64,000 bases of DNA from positions 2,754,622 to 2,818,621 of the forward strand of contig OY811982.1 of assembly GCA_963681505.1 (NCBI GenBank). Direction: 5' to 3'. Origin of the DNA: Eunapius fragilis. Its lineage: Eukaryota; Porifera; Demospongiae; Spongillida; Spongillidae. The position numbers were made by a program, and so were the translations under genes. Under the pieces are notes generated by a model. It was not told the origin of the DNA. It did no database searches and saw nothing but the letters and a program-made list of their open reading frames with translations. How positions within the stretch are numbered: position 1 is the first letter of the stretch; each line of letters starts with the position of its first letter. Positions 26,501 through 41,500 of this stretch are shown here, in pieces.

Positions 26501-29500
26501 TTTTAGACAATTCAGTCATGGGGTAATGTACATGTATTAAGTGATGTTAAAATACATTGTTGAAGATACTGAATGCTTCTTGTTAGTATCATTTGCGGCA
26601 TTTGAAGTATGGTTTCTGTGTGTGGATTAAGAAAGGTTGTGGCAAATTAGACTATTTTGATTTTATACGCTAAGTCCATTGTGTCAAGTTTTAGTGATGG
26701 TCAATGAAACTTTTATCATGTGATGGGATACTTTGGAATTGCTTTCCGTGCCGTTAGTACTTTTAACATTCCATAATTTTGTTCCAAAATTTCTTGACAT
26801 TGGCCTGAATTGTTGGAACTGATTCTTTTCACTATGCGGAATTGCAAAACCTGTCTCCGTTATTGCAGTTCGTAAGTTTATCTTTTCACGTGTCCAAAGT
26901 TGTCTAGTTTAGGTTGTCATTGTGTTTGGTATTGCTGGTTGTTGATGAAATACCAGTATGTTTGAGATAAGTTAATTCTGAATAATTGTACAATATACAT
27001 TGCCTATATTTAATGGTTTTAGACAATGCTGTCATGGGGTAATGTACATGTATTGAGTGATGTTAATTTGTATTGTTGATGATACTGAATGCTTCTTGTT
27101 AGTATAATTTGCGGGATTTGAAGTATCGTCTCTGTGTATGGAATATGAAAGGTTGTGGCAAATTAGTTTATTCACTAAGTCCATTGTGTAAAGTTTTAGT
27201 GCATGGTCAACGAAACTTTTATCATGTGATGGGATAATTTGGGTTTGCTGTCCGTGCTGTTGATACTTTTACTATTGCATCATTTCTTCCAAAATTCCTT
27301 AACATTGGCCTGAATTGATGGAACTGATTCTTTTCACCTTGCGGAATTGTAAAACCTTTCTCCTTTTTTGCAGTGGGTAAGTGTGTCTTTTCACGTGTCC
27401 AACATTGTCTAGTGTAGGTTGTCATTGTGTTTGCTGTTGCTGGTTGTTGATGAAATGCCAGGATGTTTGAGATTAGTTAATTCTGAATAATTGTACATTA
27501 TACTTTGCCTTTATTTAATGGTTTTAGACAATGCTGGGGTAATGTACATGTAGTGAGTGATGTTAATTTGTATTGTTGATGATACTGAATGCTTCTTGTT
27601 AGTATAATTTGCGGCATTTGAAGTATCGTCTCTGTGTATGGAATAAGAAAGGTTGTGGCAAATTAGTTTATTCGCTAAGTCCATTGTGTAAAGTTTTAGT
27701 GCATGGTCAACGAAACTTTTATCATTTGATGGGATAATTTGGGTTTGCTGTCCGTGCCGTTGATACTTTTACCATTGCATCATTTCTTCCAAAATTCCTT
27801 AACATTGGCCTGAATTGATGGAACTGATTCTTTTCACCTTGCGGAATTGTACGACCTTTCTCCTTTTTTGCAGTGGGTAAGTGTGTCTTTTCACGTGTCC
27901 AGCATTGTCTAGTGTAGGTTGTCATTGTGTTTGCTGTTGCTGGTTGTTGATGAAATGCCAGGATGTTTGAGATTAGTTAATTCTGAATAATTGTACCTTA
28001 TACTTTGCCTTTATTTAATGGTTATAGACAATGCTGGGGTAATGTACATGTATTGAGTGATGTTAATTTGTATTGTTGATGATACTGAATGCTTCTTGTT
28101 AGTATAGTTTGCGGCATTTGAAGTATCGTCTCTGTGTATGGAATAAGAAAGGTTGTGGCAAATTAGTTTATTCGCTAAGTCCATTGTGTAAAGTTTTAGT
28201 GCATGGTCAACGAAACTTTTATCATGTGATGGGATAATTTGGGTTTGCTGTCCGTGCCGTTAGTACTTTTACCACTGCATATTTTCTTCTACATTTACTT
28301 GACATTGGCCTGAATTGATGGATCTGATTCTTTTCACCTTGCGGAATTGTAATTAATTTCTCCTTTTTTGCAGTCGGTAAGTGTGTCTTTTCATGTGTCC
28401 AACATTGTCTATTGTAGGTTGTCATTGTGTTTGCTGTTGCTGGTTGTTGATGAAATGCCAGGATGTTTGGGATTAGTTAATTTTGAATCATTGTACATTA
28501 TACTTTGCCTTTATTTAATGGTTTTAGACAATGCTGGGGTAATGTACATGTATTGAGTGATGTTAATTTGTATTGTTGATGATACTGAATGCTTCTCGTT
28601 AGTATAATTTGCGGGATTTGAAGTATCGTCTCTGTGTATGGAATAAGATAGGTTGTGGCAAATTAGTTTATTCGCTAAGTCCATTGTGTAAAGTTTTAGT
28701 GCGGGGGTCATTGAAACTTTTGTCATGTGATGGGATAATTTGGGTTTGCTATCCGTGCCGTTGATACTTTTACCATTGCATCATTTCTTCCAAAATTCCT
28801 TGACATTGGCCTGAATTGATGGATCTGATTCTTTCACCTTGCGGAATTGTAAAACCTTTCTCCTTGTTTGCAGTCGGTAAGTGTGTCTTTTCACGTGTAC
28901 AACATTGTCTAGTGTAGGTTGTCATTGTGTTTGCTGTTGCTGGTTGTTATTGAAATGCCTGGATGTTTGAGATTAGTTAATTCTGAATAATTGTACATTA
29001 TACATAGCCTTTATTTAATGGTTTTAGACAATGCTGTCATGCAGTAATGTACTTGTATTGAGTGATGTTAATTTGTATTTTTGATGATACTGAATGCATC
29101 TTGTTAGTATAATATGCGGCATTTGAAGTATGGTTTCTGTATGTGGATTAAGAAAGGTTGTGGCAAATTAGACTATTTTGATTTTATTCGCCAAATCCAT
29201 TGTGTCAAGTTTTAGTGCATGGTCAATGAAACGTTTATCATGTGATGGGATACTTTGGAATTGCTTTCCGTGCCATTAGTACTTTTTACATTCCATAATT
29301 TCTTCCAAAATTTCTTGGTATTGGCCTGAATTGATGGAACTGATTCTTTTCACTATGCGGAATTGCAAAACCTGTCTCCTTTATTGCAGTTCGTAAGTTT
29401 TTCTTTTCACGTGTCCAAAGTTGTCTAGTGTAGGTTGTCATTGTGTTTGCTGTTGCTGGTTGTTGATGAAATACCAGGATGTTTGAGTTAAGTTAATTCT

Positions 29501-32500
29501 GAATAATTGTACATTATACATCGCCTATATTTAATGGTTTTAGACAATGCTGTCATGGGGTAATGTACATGTATTTAGTAATGTTAATTTGTATTGTTGA
29601 TGATACTGAATGCTTCTTGTTAGTATAATTTGCGGGATTTGAAGTATCGTCTCTGTGTATGGAATAAGAAAGGTTGTGGCAAATTAGTTTATTCGCTAAG
29701 TCCATTGTGTAAAGTTTTAGTGCATGGTCATTGAAACTTTTGTCATGTGATGGGATAATTTGGGTTTGCTATCCGTGCCGTTGATACTTTTACCATTGCA
29801 TCATTTCTTCCAAAATTCCTTGACATTGGCCTGAATTGATGGAACTGATTCTTTTCACCTTGCGGAATTGTAAAACCTTTCTCCTTTTTTGCAGTGGGTA
29901 AGTGTGTCTTTTCACGTGTCCAACATTGTCTAGTGTAGGTTGTCATTGTGTTTGCTGTTGCTGGTTGTTGATGAAATGCCAGGATGTTTGAGATTAGTTA
30001 ATTCTGAATATTTGTACATTATACTTTGCCTTTATTTAATGGTTTTATACAATGCTGTCATGGGGTAATGTACTTGTATTGAGTGATGTTACTTTGTGTT
30101 GTTGATGATACTGAATGCTTCTTGTTAGTATAATTTGCGGCATTTGAAGTAGGGTTTCTGTGTACGGATTAAGAAAGGTTGTGGCAAATTAGACTATTTT
30201 GATTTTATTCGCTAAGTCCATTGTGTCAAGTTTTAGTGCATGGTCAACGAGACTTTTATCATGTGATGGGATAATTTGGGTTTGCTGTACGTGCCGTTAG
30301 TACTTTAACCATTGAATCATTTCTTCCAAAATTGCTTGACATTGGCCTGAATTGATGGAACTGATTCTTTTCACCTTGCGGAATTGTAAAACCTTTCTCC
30401 TTTTTTGCAGTCGGTAAGTTTGTCTTTTCACGTGTCCAACATTGTCTGGTGTAGGTTGTCATTGTGTTTGCTGTTGCTGGTTGTTGATGTAATGCCAGGA
30501 TGTTTGAGATGGGTTAATTCTGAATAATTGTACATTATACGTTGCCTTTATTTAATGGTTTTAGACAATACTGTCATGGGGTAATGTACATGTATTGAGT
30601 GATGTTAAAATTTATTGTTGAAGATACTGAATGCTTCTTGTTAGTATAATTTGCGGCATTTGAAGTATGGTTTCTGTGTACGGATGAAGAAAGGATGTGG
30701 CAAATTAGACTATTTTGATGTTTTTCGCCAAGTCCATTGTGTCAAGTTTTAGTGCTTAGTCAACGAAACTTTTATCATGTGATGGGATAATTTGGGTTTG
30801 CTGTCCGTGACATAAGTACTTTTACCATTCCGAATTTCTTCCAAAAATTACTACACATTGTCCTGAATTGATGGAACTGATTCTTTTCACCTTGCGGAAT
30901 TGTAAAAACGTTCTCCTTTTATGCAGTTTGTAAGTTTATCTTTTCACGTTTCCTGAGTTGTCTAGTGTAGTTTGTCATTGTGTTTGCTGTTGCTCGTTGT
31001 TGATGTAATGCCAGGATGTTTGAGATTAGTTAGTTCTGAATAATTGTATATTACACGTTGCCTTTATATAATGGTTTTAGACAATGCTATCATGGGGTAA
31101 TGTACATGTATTGAGTGATGTTAATTTGTATTGTTGATGATACTGAATGCTTCTTGTTAGTATAATTTGCGGGATATGAAGAATTGTCTCTGTGTATGGA
31201 ATAAGAAAAGGTTGTGGCAAATTAGTTCATGCTCTAAGTCCATTGTGTAAAGTTTTAGTGCATGGTCATTGAACCTTTTGTCATGTGATGGGATAATTTG
31301 GGTTTGCTATCCGTGCCGTTGATACTTTTACCATTGCATAATTTCTTCCAAAATTCCTTGACATTGGCCTGAATTGGTGGAACTGATTCTTTTCACCTTG
31401 CGGAATTGCATAACCTGTCTTTTTTATTGCAGTTCGTAAGTTCATCTTTTTACGTGTCCAAAGTTGTCTCGTGTAGGTTGTCACTGTGTTTGCTGTTGCT
31501 GGTTGTTGATGAAATACCAGTGTATTTGAGATAAGTTAATTCTGAATAATTGTACATTATACATTGCCTATATTTAATGGTTTTAGACAATGCTGTCATG
31601 GGGTAATGTACGTGTATTGAGTGATGTTAATTTGTATTGTTGATGATACTGAATGCTTCTTGTTAGTATTATTTTTACCGGATTTGAAGTATCGTCCCTA
31701 TGTATGGAATAAGAATGGTTGTGGCAAATTAGTTTATGCGCTAAGTCCATTGTGCAAAGTTTTAGTGCATGGTCAACAAAACTTTTATCATGTGATGGGA
31801 TAATTTGGGTTTGCTGTCCGTGCCGTTAGTACTTTTACCACTGCATATTTTCTTCTACATTTACTTGACATTGGCCTGAATTGATGGATCTGATTCTTTT
31901 CACCTTGCGGAATTGTAATAAATTTCTCCTTTTTTGCAGTCGGTAAGTGTGTCTTTTCACGTGTCCAATATTGTCTATTGTAGGTTGTCATTGTGTTTGC
32001 TGTTGCTGGTTGTTGATGAAATGCCAGGATGTTTGAGATTAGTTAATTCTGAATAATTGTACATTATACTTTGCCTTTATTTAATGGTTTTAGACAATGC
32101 TGGGGTAATAATGTACATGTATTGAGTGATGTTAATTTGTATTGTTGATGATACTGAATGCTTCTTGTTAGTATAATTTGCGGCATTTGAAGTATGGTTT
32201 CTGTGTGTGGATTAAGAAAGGTTGTGGCAAATTAGACTATTTTGATTTTATTCGCTAAGTCCATTGTGTCAAGTTTTAGTGCATGGTCAATGAAACTTTT
32301 ATCATGTGATGGGATACTTTGGAATTGCTTTCCGTGCAGTTAGTACTTTTAACATTACATAATTTCTTCCAAAATTTCTTGACATTGGCCTGAATTGATG
32401 GAACTGATTCGTTTCACTATGTGGAATTGCAAAACCTGTCTCCTTTATTGCAGTTCGTAAGTTTATCTTTTCACGTGTCCAAAGTTGTCTAGTGTATGTT

Positions 32501-35500
32501 GTCATTGTGTTTGCTGTTGCTGGTTGTTGATGAAATACCAGTAGGTTTTAGATAAGTTATTTCTGAATAATTGTACATTATACGTTGCCTATATTTTATG
32601 GTTTTAGACAATGCTGTCATGGGGTAATGTACATGTATTGAGTGATGTTAATTTGTATAGTTGAAGATACTGAATGCTTCTCGTTAGTATAATTTGCGGG
32701 ATTTGAAGTATCGTCTCTGTGTATGGAATAAGAAAGGTTGTGGCAAATTATTTTATGCGCTAAGTCCATTGTGTCAAGTTTTAGTGCATGGTCAATGAAA
32801 CTTTCATCATGTGATGGGATAATTTGGGTTTGCTGTCCGTGCCGTTAGTACTTTTACCACTGCATATTTTCTTCCACATTTACGTGACATTGGCCTGTAT
32901 TGATGGAACTGATTCTTTTCACCTTGCGGAATTGTATTTGTTTTGGTACTAAACTTGGTTTAATGTCTGGTAAATGGAATCGGAGCCTATATGTCTGGAA
33001 AATCTCTGAGGACACTCTCACCTCTATTGAGACCAAATATGTCTAATTAGTGAGCCTATAGGTCTAGCAAAGCATAACCCTCACCTCTATTCAAACCATC
33101 ACACCTTTTTACCCCCTCAATGACACTGCTAAACTGATATGGTTCCAGGTCCATGCATATAAAAACAGTGGTGGTTGGTGGGCATCACTCAGTCTTACTT
33201 TCAGCTACATGTAAAGCACTGCTGCCTGAATCGCTTAAATCGCCATGGCACGTCAAGCATTAATGCGCCTCACTAACGAGGCACTGCGCGCCAAGCTTAC
33301 GGAGGCCAACCTCGACACGACCGGTATCAAAGTCGCCTTCGTGGAACGCCTTCTCCAGCACGAGGCAAGCTACGTACAGGGCTCGTCCGGACACCGCACC
33401 ACGAGGCCGCGAGGTCACGCTAACCGCCAGCTGACCTCCTCCGAGTCCGAGGGTGATGAGGATGCGGCGAACCCATCCGATGTTCCCAGCGAAACACCGG
33501 ACGCCGGAGCGGAGGTTGGAGCCGCCTCAGTTCCCGAAGTTCCCATCGGAACATCGGCAAGCGGTTCGGAGGCGCCGGAGATCGAGACGGACTACCGACG
33601 ACGCCCCAGCGGGCGTCGGGCTACCAGGTCTCCACAGCAGGCGGATAACAGCGACCAAACACAGCTCCCATAAGGCCAAGAGTGGCTCCGTGGGGAAAAA
33701 ACGTCATAGACAGCGATCCCCTTCACCGGAGAGCAGCTCCAGTAGCAGCAGCTCCAGCTCTAGTTCCAATAGCAGCTCCGGCTCCAGCAGTTCGTCCGAG
33801 TCAGAGTCCAGCGACTCTGATTCGCGATCGGACAAACGAAAGCGGAAGTCGAGGCGCCACAAGCGGGACCAGCGGGACAAGAGACGAACCCGGGACAAGA
33901 AGCGCAGGAGGCGTTCTCGATTGCGGGTCAGCAGTTTCCTCAACGCTCCTTTCACCGCGATGGTTCCCACTCCTTCGAGGCGCGAAGTGCGCAAAATTAA
34001 GAAGGGTAAGTACGCGCGATTTGATAAACTGCTCTCTCCTGTAGACGACCTTCTCACTGTCACTGGCGGGAAGCAGCCGAAAAAGAAGAACACGCGACAG
34101 GTTTGCGACCTGGGGAGCTGGCTGGTAGCGTGGAACATTTTCATTGCACTCCGGGTCCAAATCGCCCCCGCAACGGCCTTGGAGCTCGTGAAATATCAAT
34201 CCATCGTTTGCCAGCTGTTTGCCATACATTCTGCTGCAGCTGCCCTAAAGTATGACAAGCTTTTCAGGCAGGCCGCAGCCAGGGACAGGCAACAGTCCCT
34301 CCGATGGGATGCGCTAAAGGAGGATCTACTGGTGTGGTGCGTCACCAATCCGCCCTTTCGTTCCAGGCCACTACCCCCCACCAACCCACGAACGACAACA
34401 TCTACTGGCGTCGGACCATCAACACACCCAGGAGGCTCATCCGGCAGCTCTCACCATGCTACCCACACACCATCAGGGGAGGAGATCTGCCGGAGGTTCA
34501 ACTTCGGCAAGTGTACAAAGGGTGCAGAATGTACCTTCGCCCACAAGTGCTCGGTCACGGGCTGTAGTGGGGATCACCCTGCCAAGGCCTGCACCCGGGT
34601 CACTTCGGGAGCTACGTGCGCTCCAGAGAGCTCACACTCCACTACGACGCTCAGCCTTTGAGCACAAGTTGAAGGCACATCCGGACAAGGCCTGGGTCTC
34701 CTGGCTACTCAATGGCATCGACAACGGTGTTTCCTCTGGCTACAATGGTCCGCATTTTTCCTACACAGCACGCAACCTTACCTCTGCACTACAGCACCCT
34801 GAAGTTGTGGACGATGAACTGCAGAAAGAGGTGGAATCAGGACGCATCCTGGGCCCCTTTTGCCAGCCCTCCCTCAAGAACCTCCGCACATCCGGGCTTG
34901 GGGCAGTCCCAAAGAAAAACGGAAAATGGAGAGTGATCCTTCACCTGTCAGCACCGGAAGGATCGACTCAGCATCAACGAATTCATTTCGAAGGATGAGT
35001 TCTCAATGCACTACTCCACGCTAGACGACGCTGTAGCCCTGCTCATCAGATTTAAGAAGGGGTCCATGATGGCCAAGGTGGACCTGAAGTCGGCATTCAG
35101 GATGGTTCCAATCCAAGCCGTAGACTGGGAACTTCTTGGCATGTACTGGAGAGGGCAGTACTATGTCGACACATGTCTCCCGTTTGGTCTTCGCTCAGCC
35201 CCAAGTCTCTTTGACAACTACGCCAGCGCTCTGCACTGGATCCTGGAGAACAACTATGGAGCAACGTTACTCCACTACCTGGATGACTTCCTCCTAGTTG
35301 GACCTCCAGGACAGCCCACCTGCCAGGAGTCCATGACCACCATGATGCAACTCTGCGAGAGACTGGGAGTTCCAGTGGCCACCGAAAAGTGTGAAGGTCC
35401 AGCGACCTGCATCACCTTCCTCGGCATTGTCCTGGACTCCTCACTGCAGCAACTTAGATTGCCACCAGAGAAGCTGCAGGAAATATCATCCCTGACCAGG

Positions 35501-38500
35501 TCATGGCTTGGTCCACACAAAGTCACCAAGAGAGAACTGCTTTCTCTCATAGGAAAGCTTTCATTTGCAGCCAAGGTAGTTCCAGCAGGGCGCCTATTCC
35601 TTCGTAGGCTCATCCAGCTATCCACAACAGCAAGACGGCTCCACCACCACATCCGTCTCAACTCTGAGGCCAGGGCAGATATAAGATGGTGGAACAGCTT
35701 CCTGCCATCATGGAATGGCGTTGCCATGTTTATTTCACCCGAGTGGAGTGACGCCGACTCCCTCCAGTTGTTCACAGATGCATCTGGTTCTCTGGGATAT
35801 GGGGCCTACTTCAATGGAGCCTGGTTCCGAGGCAACTGGCAACCACACCAGCAGCTCCCCACACGTTCCATTCAGTGGCAGGAGCTCTTCGCCATAGTGG
35901 CAGCCGCTCTCACGTGGGGCCACCTCCTGGAGGGTCGACGAATCAGGTTCAACTGCGACAATCTACCCATAGTGCAGGCATGGAGCAACCAGTCCTCTAA
36001 GTATCCTGGTATAATGGAACTACTGAGGAAACTGTTCTTTATCGCTGCACAGCACAGCTTTACAGTCGCCCTCAAACATCTCGTGGGCAGACTGAACTAC
36101 ATTGCAGATGCACTATCCCGTAACCAGATCTCACGTTTCTTTTCCCTTGCTCTCCAGGCCAACCAGCAGCCAACACCAGTGTCCCACATACTGGAAGAGC
36201 TCTAGAAAGGCACCTGAGGCTCCTCCTGCACAGAGGCGTGGCCCCTTCAACATCAACCACCTACAGGGCTGGAATCCGGAAGTACTACACCTTCTGAAAT
36301 ACACTCGGCATCGCCCCCCCCCCTGCCAGGATCCAAGCACGCCATCAACTTGTTTGCAGCCTACCTCAGCCATACACTCCAGGCCAACACCATTCAGGTG
36401 TACCTCGCTGCAGTCAGTCACCTCCACCTCACCCATGGGTTTCGGAGCCCAACAAGCAACAACCCAACTCTCAACCTAGCCACCCGAGGCATACAGAGAT
36501 CTCAAGGTCCGGTACACCTCAGGCCCAAGAAACTACCTATCACTACCGGGATGCTGGAGGAACTGCTGCAGCTACTCGAGACTGACCCTTTCAGCAAACA
36601 TGACTGACTGATGCTGAAAGCAGCCCTGACCTTCAGTTTCTTTGGATTCCTGAGGGTCAGCAAGTACACTGTTACCACCAGGAGCAGATTTGACCCTAGG
36701 CTCCACCCTACAATGAGCAACATCACCTGGGTCAAAGATGGGATGCACTTTCTCATTAAGATATCAAAGACAGACCAGGTTGGGAGAGGCACGGCAATAT
36801 CCATAGGCTACACTGGTCGTAGATCATGTCCAGTCACCATGATGCAAGCCTACTTTGACCAGTGCAAAGAACCACCAGACTCCTCTCTCTTTCATTTTAA
36901 GACTGGAGGCCCACTCACAGCGAGGGCTATGAGAGCTACCCTGCGAAACCTTCTCCTGAGAGGTGGGTACGACACCTCCAGGTACACCCACAGTCTTCGC
37001 ATTGGGGCAGCAACAGCAGCAGCACAAGCAGGTCTCCCGACATCCACCATCCAGCAGCTGGGAAGATGGAGCAGCAACACGTACACCACCTACACCCGGC
37101 ATCCATTAACACATCCTTCAGACACAGCAACTATTGCATCTGCACAATGACACTTATATGCACACACTTGAACACACTTATTTGTACCAGCATTACACAC
37201 ACATACCTGGAACCAATCAGTCCAAAATCAATCCATTTTGGGGGGTTACACTTGGGCGGCACCCTTTGGGCTTCTACACCCTGACCTAACCAATTAACCT
37301 TGACCAGCGTCATGGTGTGGCACTGGCCGACCCAATGGTAACCAGCGTTACCCATTGGTCCCAATTAGGCTCAGCGGTGGGGGGTCAGCACCCCTTGGCA
37401 GACCCGACTGGCTGGCTGCTGCCTGCCCCCTTTATGGGCAAACAACATACTTATCAGTCAAACTCACAAAGGTGGACAGGGCAACTCATAGTTTACATGT
37501 GCAGGTACAACTGTCAGCATACGAGAGCATTTGGACAGCATTAAGTATTTGTTTAGGTACTAAACTTGGTTTAATGTCTGGTAAATGGGATCCGAGCCTA
37601 TATGTCTGGAAAATCTCTGAGGACACTCTCACCTCTATTGAGACCAAATGTGTCTAATAAGGGAGCCTATAGGTCTAGCAAAGCATAACCCTCACCTCTA
37701 TTCAAACCATCACACCTTTTTACCCCCTCAATGACACTGCTAAACTGATATGGTTCCAGGTCCATGCATATATAAACAGTGGTGGTTGGTGGGCATCACT
37801 CAGTCTTACATTCAGCTACATGTAAAGCACTGCTGCCTGAATCGCTCACCCACCCACCACTCCACCTGTGCATTGATTGTACTTGTACACATGTTTTGCT
37901 GTGTTATTGCTCAACTATCAATGGTGGGCGGCACCCTTCGGGCTTCTACACCCTGACCTAACCACTTAACCTTGACCAGCGTCATGGTGTGGCACTGGCC
38001 GACCCAATGGTAACCAGCGTTACCCATTGGTCCCAGTTAGGCTCAGCGGTGGGGGTCAGTACCCCTTGGCAGACCCAACTGGCTGGCTGCTGCCTGCCCC
38101 CTTTATGGGCAAACAACATACTTATCAGTCAAACTCACAAAGGGGGACAGGGCAACTCATAGTTTACATGTGCAGGTACAACTGTCAGCATACGAGAGCA
38201 TTTAGACAGCATTAATTCTCCTTTTTTGCAGTCGGTAAGTGTGTCGTTTCACGTGTCCAACATTGTCTAGTGTAGGTTGTCATTGTGTTTGCTGTTGCTG
38301 GTTGTTGATGAAATGCCAGGATGTTTGAGATTAGTTAATTCTGAATAATTGTACATTTTACGTTGCCTTTTTTTAATGGTTTTAGACAATGCTGTCATGG
38401 GGTAATGTACATGTATTGAGTGATGTTAAATTATACTGTCGAAGATACTGAATGCTTCTTGTTAGTATCAGTTGCGGCATTTGAAGTATGGTTTCTGTTT

Positions 38501-41500
38501 GTGGATTAAGAAAGGTTGTGGCAAATTAGACTATTTTGATTTTATTTGCTAAGTCCATTGTGTCAAGTTTTAGTCCACGGTCAATGAAACTTTTATCATG
38601 TGATGGGATACTTTGGAATTGCTTTCCGTGCCGTTAGTACTTTTAACATTCCATAATTTCTTCCAAAATTTCTTGACATTGGCCTGAATTGATGGAACTG
38701 ATTCTTTTCACCTTGCGGAATTGTATAAACTTTCTCCTTTTTTGCAGTATGTAAGTTTATCTTTTCACGTGTCCTAAGTTGGCTAGTGTAGTTTGTCATT
38801 GTGTTTGCTGTTCCTGGTTGTTGATGAAATGCCAGGATGTTTGAGATTAGTTAGTTCTGAATAATTGTATATCTATATTTTATGGTTTTAGACAATACTG
38901 TCATGGGGTAATGTACATGTATTGAGTGATGTTAAGGTATACTGTTGACGATACTGAATGCTTCTTGTTAGTATAATTTGCGGGATTTGAAGTATCGTCT
39001 CTATGTATGGAATAAGAAAGGTTGTGGCAAATTAGTTTATTCGCTAAGTCCATTGTGTAAAGTTTTAGTGCATGGTCATTGAAACTTTTGTCATGTGATG
39101 GGATAATTTGGGTTTGCTATCCGTGCCGTTGATACTTTTACCATTGCATCATTTCTTCCAAAATTCCTTGACATTGGCCTGAATTGATGGAACTGATTCT
39201 TTTCACCTTGCGGAATTGTAAAACCTTTCTCCTTTTTTGCAGTTGGTAAGTGTGTCTTTTCACGTGTCCAACATTGTCTAGTGTAGGTTGAGTGATGTTA
39301 ATATGTATTGTTGATGATACTGAATGCTTCTTGTTAGTATAATTTGTGGCATTTGAAGTATGGTTTCTGTGTGCGGATTAAGAAAGGTTGTGGCAAATTA
39401 GACTGTTTTGATGTTTTTCGCCAAGTCCATTGTGTCAAGTTTTAGTGCATGGTCAACGAAACTTTTATCATGTGATGGGATAATTTGGGTTTGCTGTACA
39501 TGCCGTTAGTACTTTTACCATTGAATCATTTCTTCCAAAATTGCTTGACATTGGCCTGAATTGATGGAACTGATTCTTTTCACCTTGCGGAATTGTAAAA
39601 CCTTTATCCTTTTTTGCAGGATGTAAGTTTGTCTTTTCACGTGTCCAACATTGTCTAGTGTAGGTTGTCATTGTGTTTGCTGTTGCTGGTTGTTGATGAA
39701 ATGCCAGGATGTTTGAGATAAGTTAATTCTGAATAATTGTACATTATTCATTGCCTATATTTAATGGTTTTAGACAATGCTGTCATGGGGTAATGTACAT
39801 GTATTGAGTGATGTTAATTTGTATTGTTGATGATACTGAATGCTTCTTGTTAGCATAATTTGCGGGATTTGAAGTATCGTCTCTGTGTATGGAATAAGAA
39901 AGGTTGTGGCAAATTAGTTTATTTGCCAAGTCCATTGTGTAAAGTTTTATTGCATGGTCATTGAAATTTTTGTCATGTGATGGGATAATTTGGGTTTGCT
40001 ATCCGTGCCGTTGATACTTTTACCATTGCATAATTTCTTCCAAAATTGCTTGATATTGGCCTGAATTGATGGAACTGATTCTTTTCACCTTGCGGAATTG
40101 TAAAACCTTTCTCCTTTTTTGCAGGATGTAAGTTTGTCTTTTCACGTGTCCAACATTGTCTAGTGTAGGTTGTCATTGTGTTTGCTGTTGCTGTTTGTTG
40201 ATGTAATGCCAGGATGTTTGAGATAGATTGTTTCTGAATAATTGTGCATTATACGTTGCCTATATTTAATGGTTTTAGACAATGCTGTCATGGGGTAATG
40301 TACATGTATTGAGTGATGTTAATTTGTATTGTTGATATACTGAATGCTTCTTGTTAGTATAATTTGCGGGATTTGAAGTATCGTCTCTGTGTATGGAATA
40401 AGAAAGGTTGTGGCAAATTAGTTTATTCGCTAAGTCCATTGTGTAAAGTTTTAGTGCATGGTCATTGAAACTTTTGTCATGTGATGGGATAATTTGGGTT
40501 TGCTATCCGTGCTGTTGATACTTTTACCATTGCATCATTTCTTCCAAAATTCCTTGACATTGGCCTGAATTGATGGATCTGATTCTTTCACCTTGCGGAA
40601 TTGTAAAACCTTTCTCCTTTTTTGCAGTTGGTAAGTGTGTCTTTTCACGTGTACAACATTGTCTAGTGTAGGTTGTCATTGTGTTTGCTGATGCTGGTTG
40701 TTAATAAAATGCCAGGATGTTTGAGATTAGTTATTTCTGAATAATTGTACATTATACATAGCCTTTATTTAATGGTTTTAGACAATGCTGTCATGGGGTA
40801 ATGTACTTGTATTGAGTGATGTTAATTTGTATTGTTGATGATACTGAATGCATCTTGTTAGTATAATTTGCGGCATTTGAAGTATGGTTTCTGTGTACGG
40901 ATTAAGAAAGGTTGTGGCAAATTAGACTGTTTTGATGTTTTTCGCCAAGTCCATTGTGTAAAGTTTTAGTGCATGGTCAACGAAACTTTTATCATGTGAT
41001 GGGATAATTTGGGTTTGCTGTACGTGCCGTTAGCACTTTTACCATTGCATCATTTCTTCCAAAATTGCTTGACATTGGCCTGAATTGATGGAACTGATTC
41101 TTTCACCTTGCGGAATTGTAAAACCTTTCTCCTTTTTTGCAGTTGGTAAGTTTGTCTATTCACGTGTCCAACATTGTCTAGTGTAGGTTGTCATTGTGTT
41201 TGCTGTTGCTGGTTGTTGATGTAATGCCAGGATGTTTGAGATAGGTTATTTCTGAATAATTGTACATTTTACGTTGCCTTTATTTAATGGTTTTAGACAA
41301 TACTGTCATGGGGTAATGTATGTCGATTTCCGCATGAATTATTAATTTCAATTATGTACCGCGCACGTGATTTAATTATAGTGTAATTCATTGCTGGGTG
41401 ATGCGTAAGCGTGCGGCGACGTCTCTGTGAATCCGTTTAGCATCGAGCTCCTTCTGTAATATACTACATGGTCCTTCGAGCCGAGGATATCTAGAAGATG

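Larger units (their letters stand above)
32934..38215 (+). mobile_element. Ngaro/PAT-like tyrosine-recombinase retrotransposon
   Basis: A 5.3-kb element with split direct repeats in the order A1 - ORFs - B1 - A2 - B2, the arrangement known for Ngaro/PAT-type YR retroelements. Coding order is Gag (SAP, Ser-rich, Arg/Lys-rich, CCCH finger), RT, RNase H, tyrosine recombinase; no methyltransferase is seen. It sits inside one satellite monomer, whose left part ends GCGGAATTGTA and right part resumes at TTCTCCTTTTTTGCAG, with no target-site duplication, as expected for recombinase-mediated insertion. A1 and A2 are both 302 bp and nearly identical, so the insertion is young, but frameshifts in gag, RT and YR plus a TGA in YR make this copy defective. 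Confidence 0.9.
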
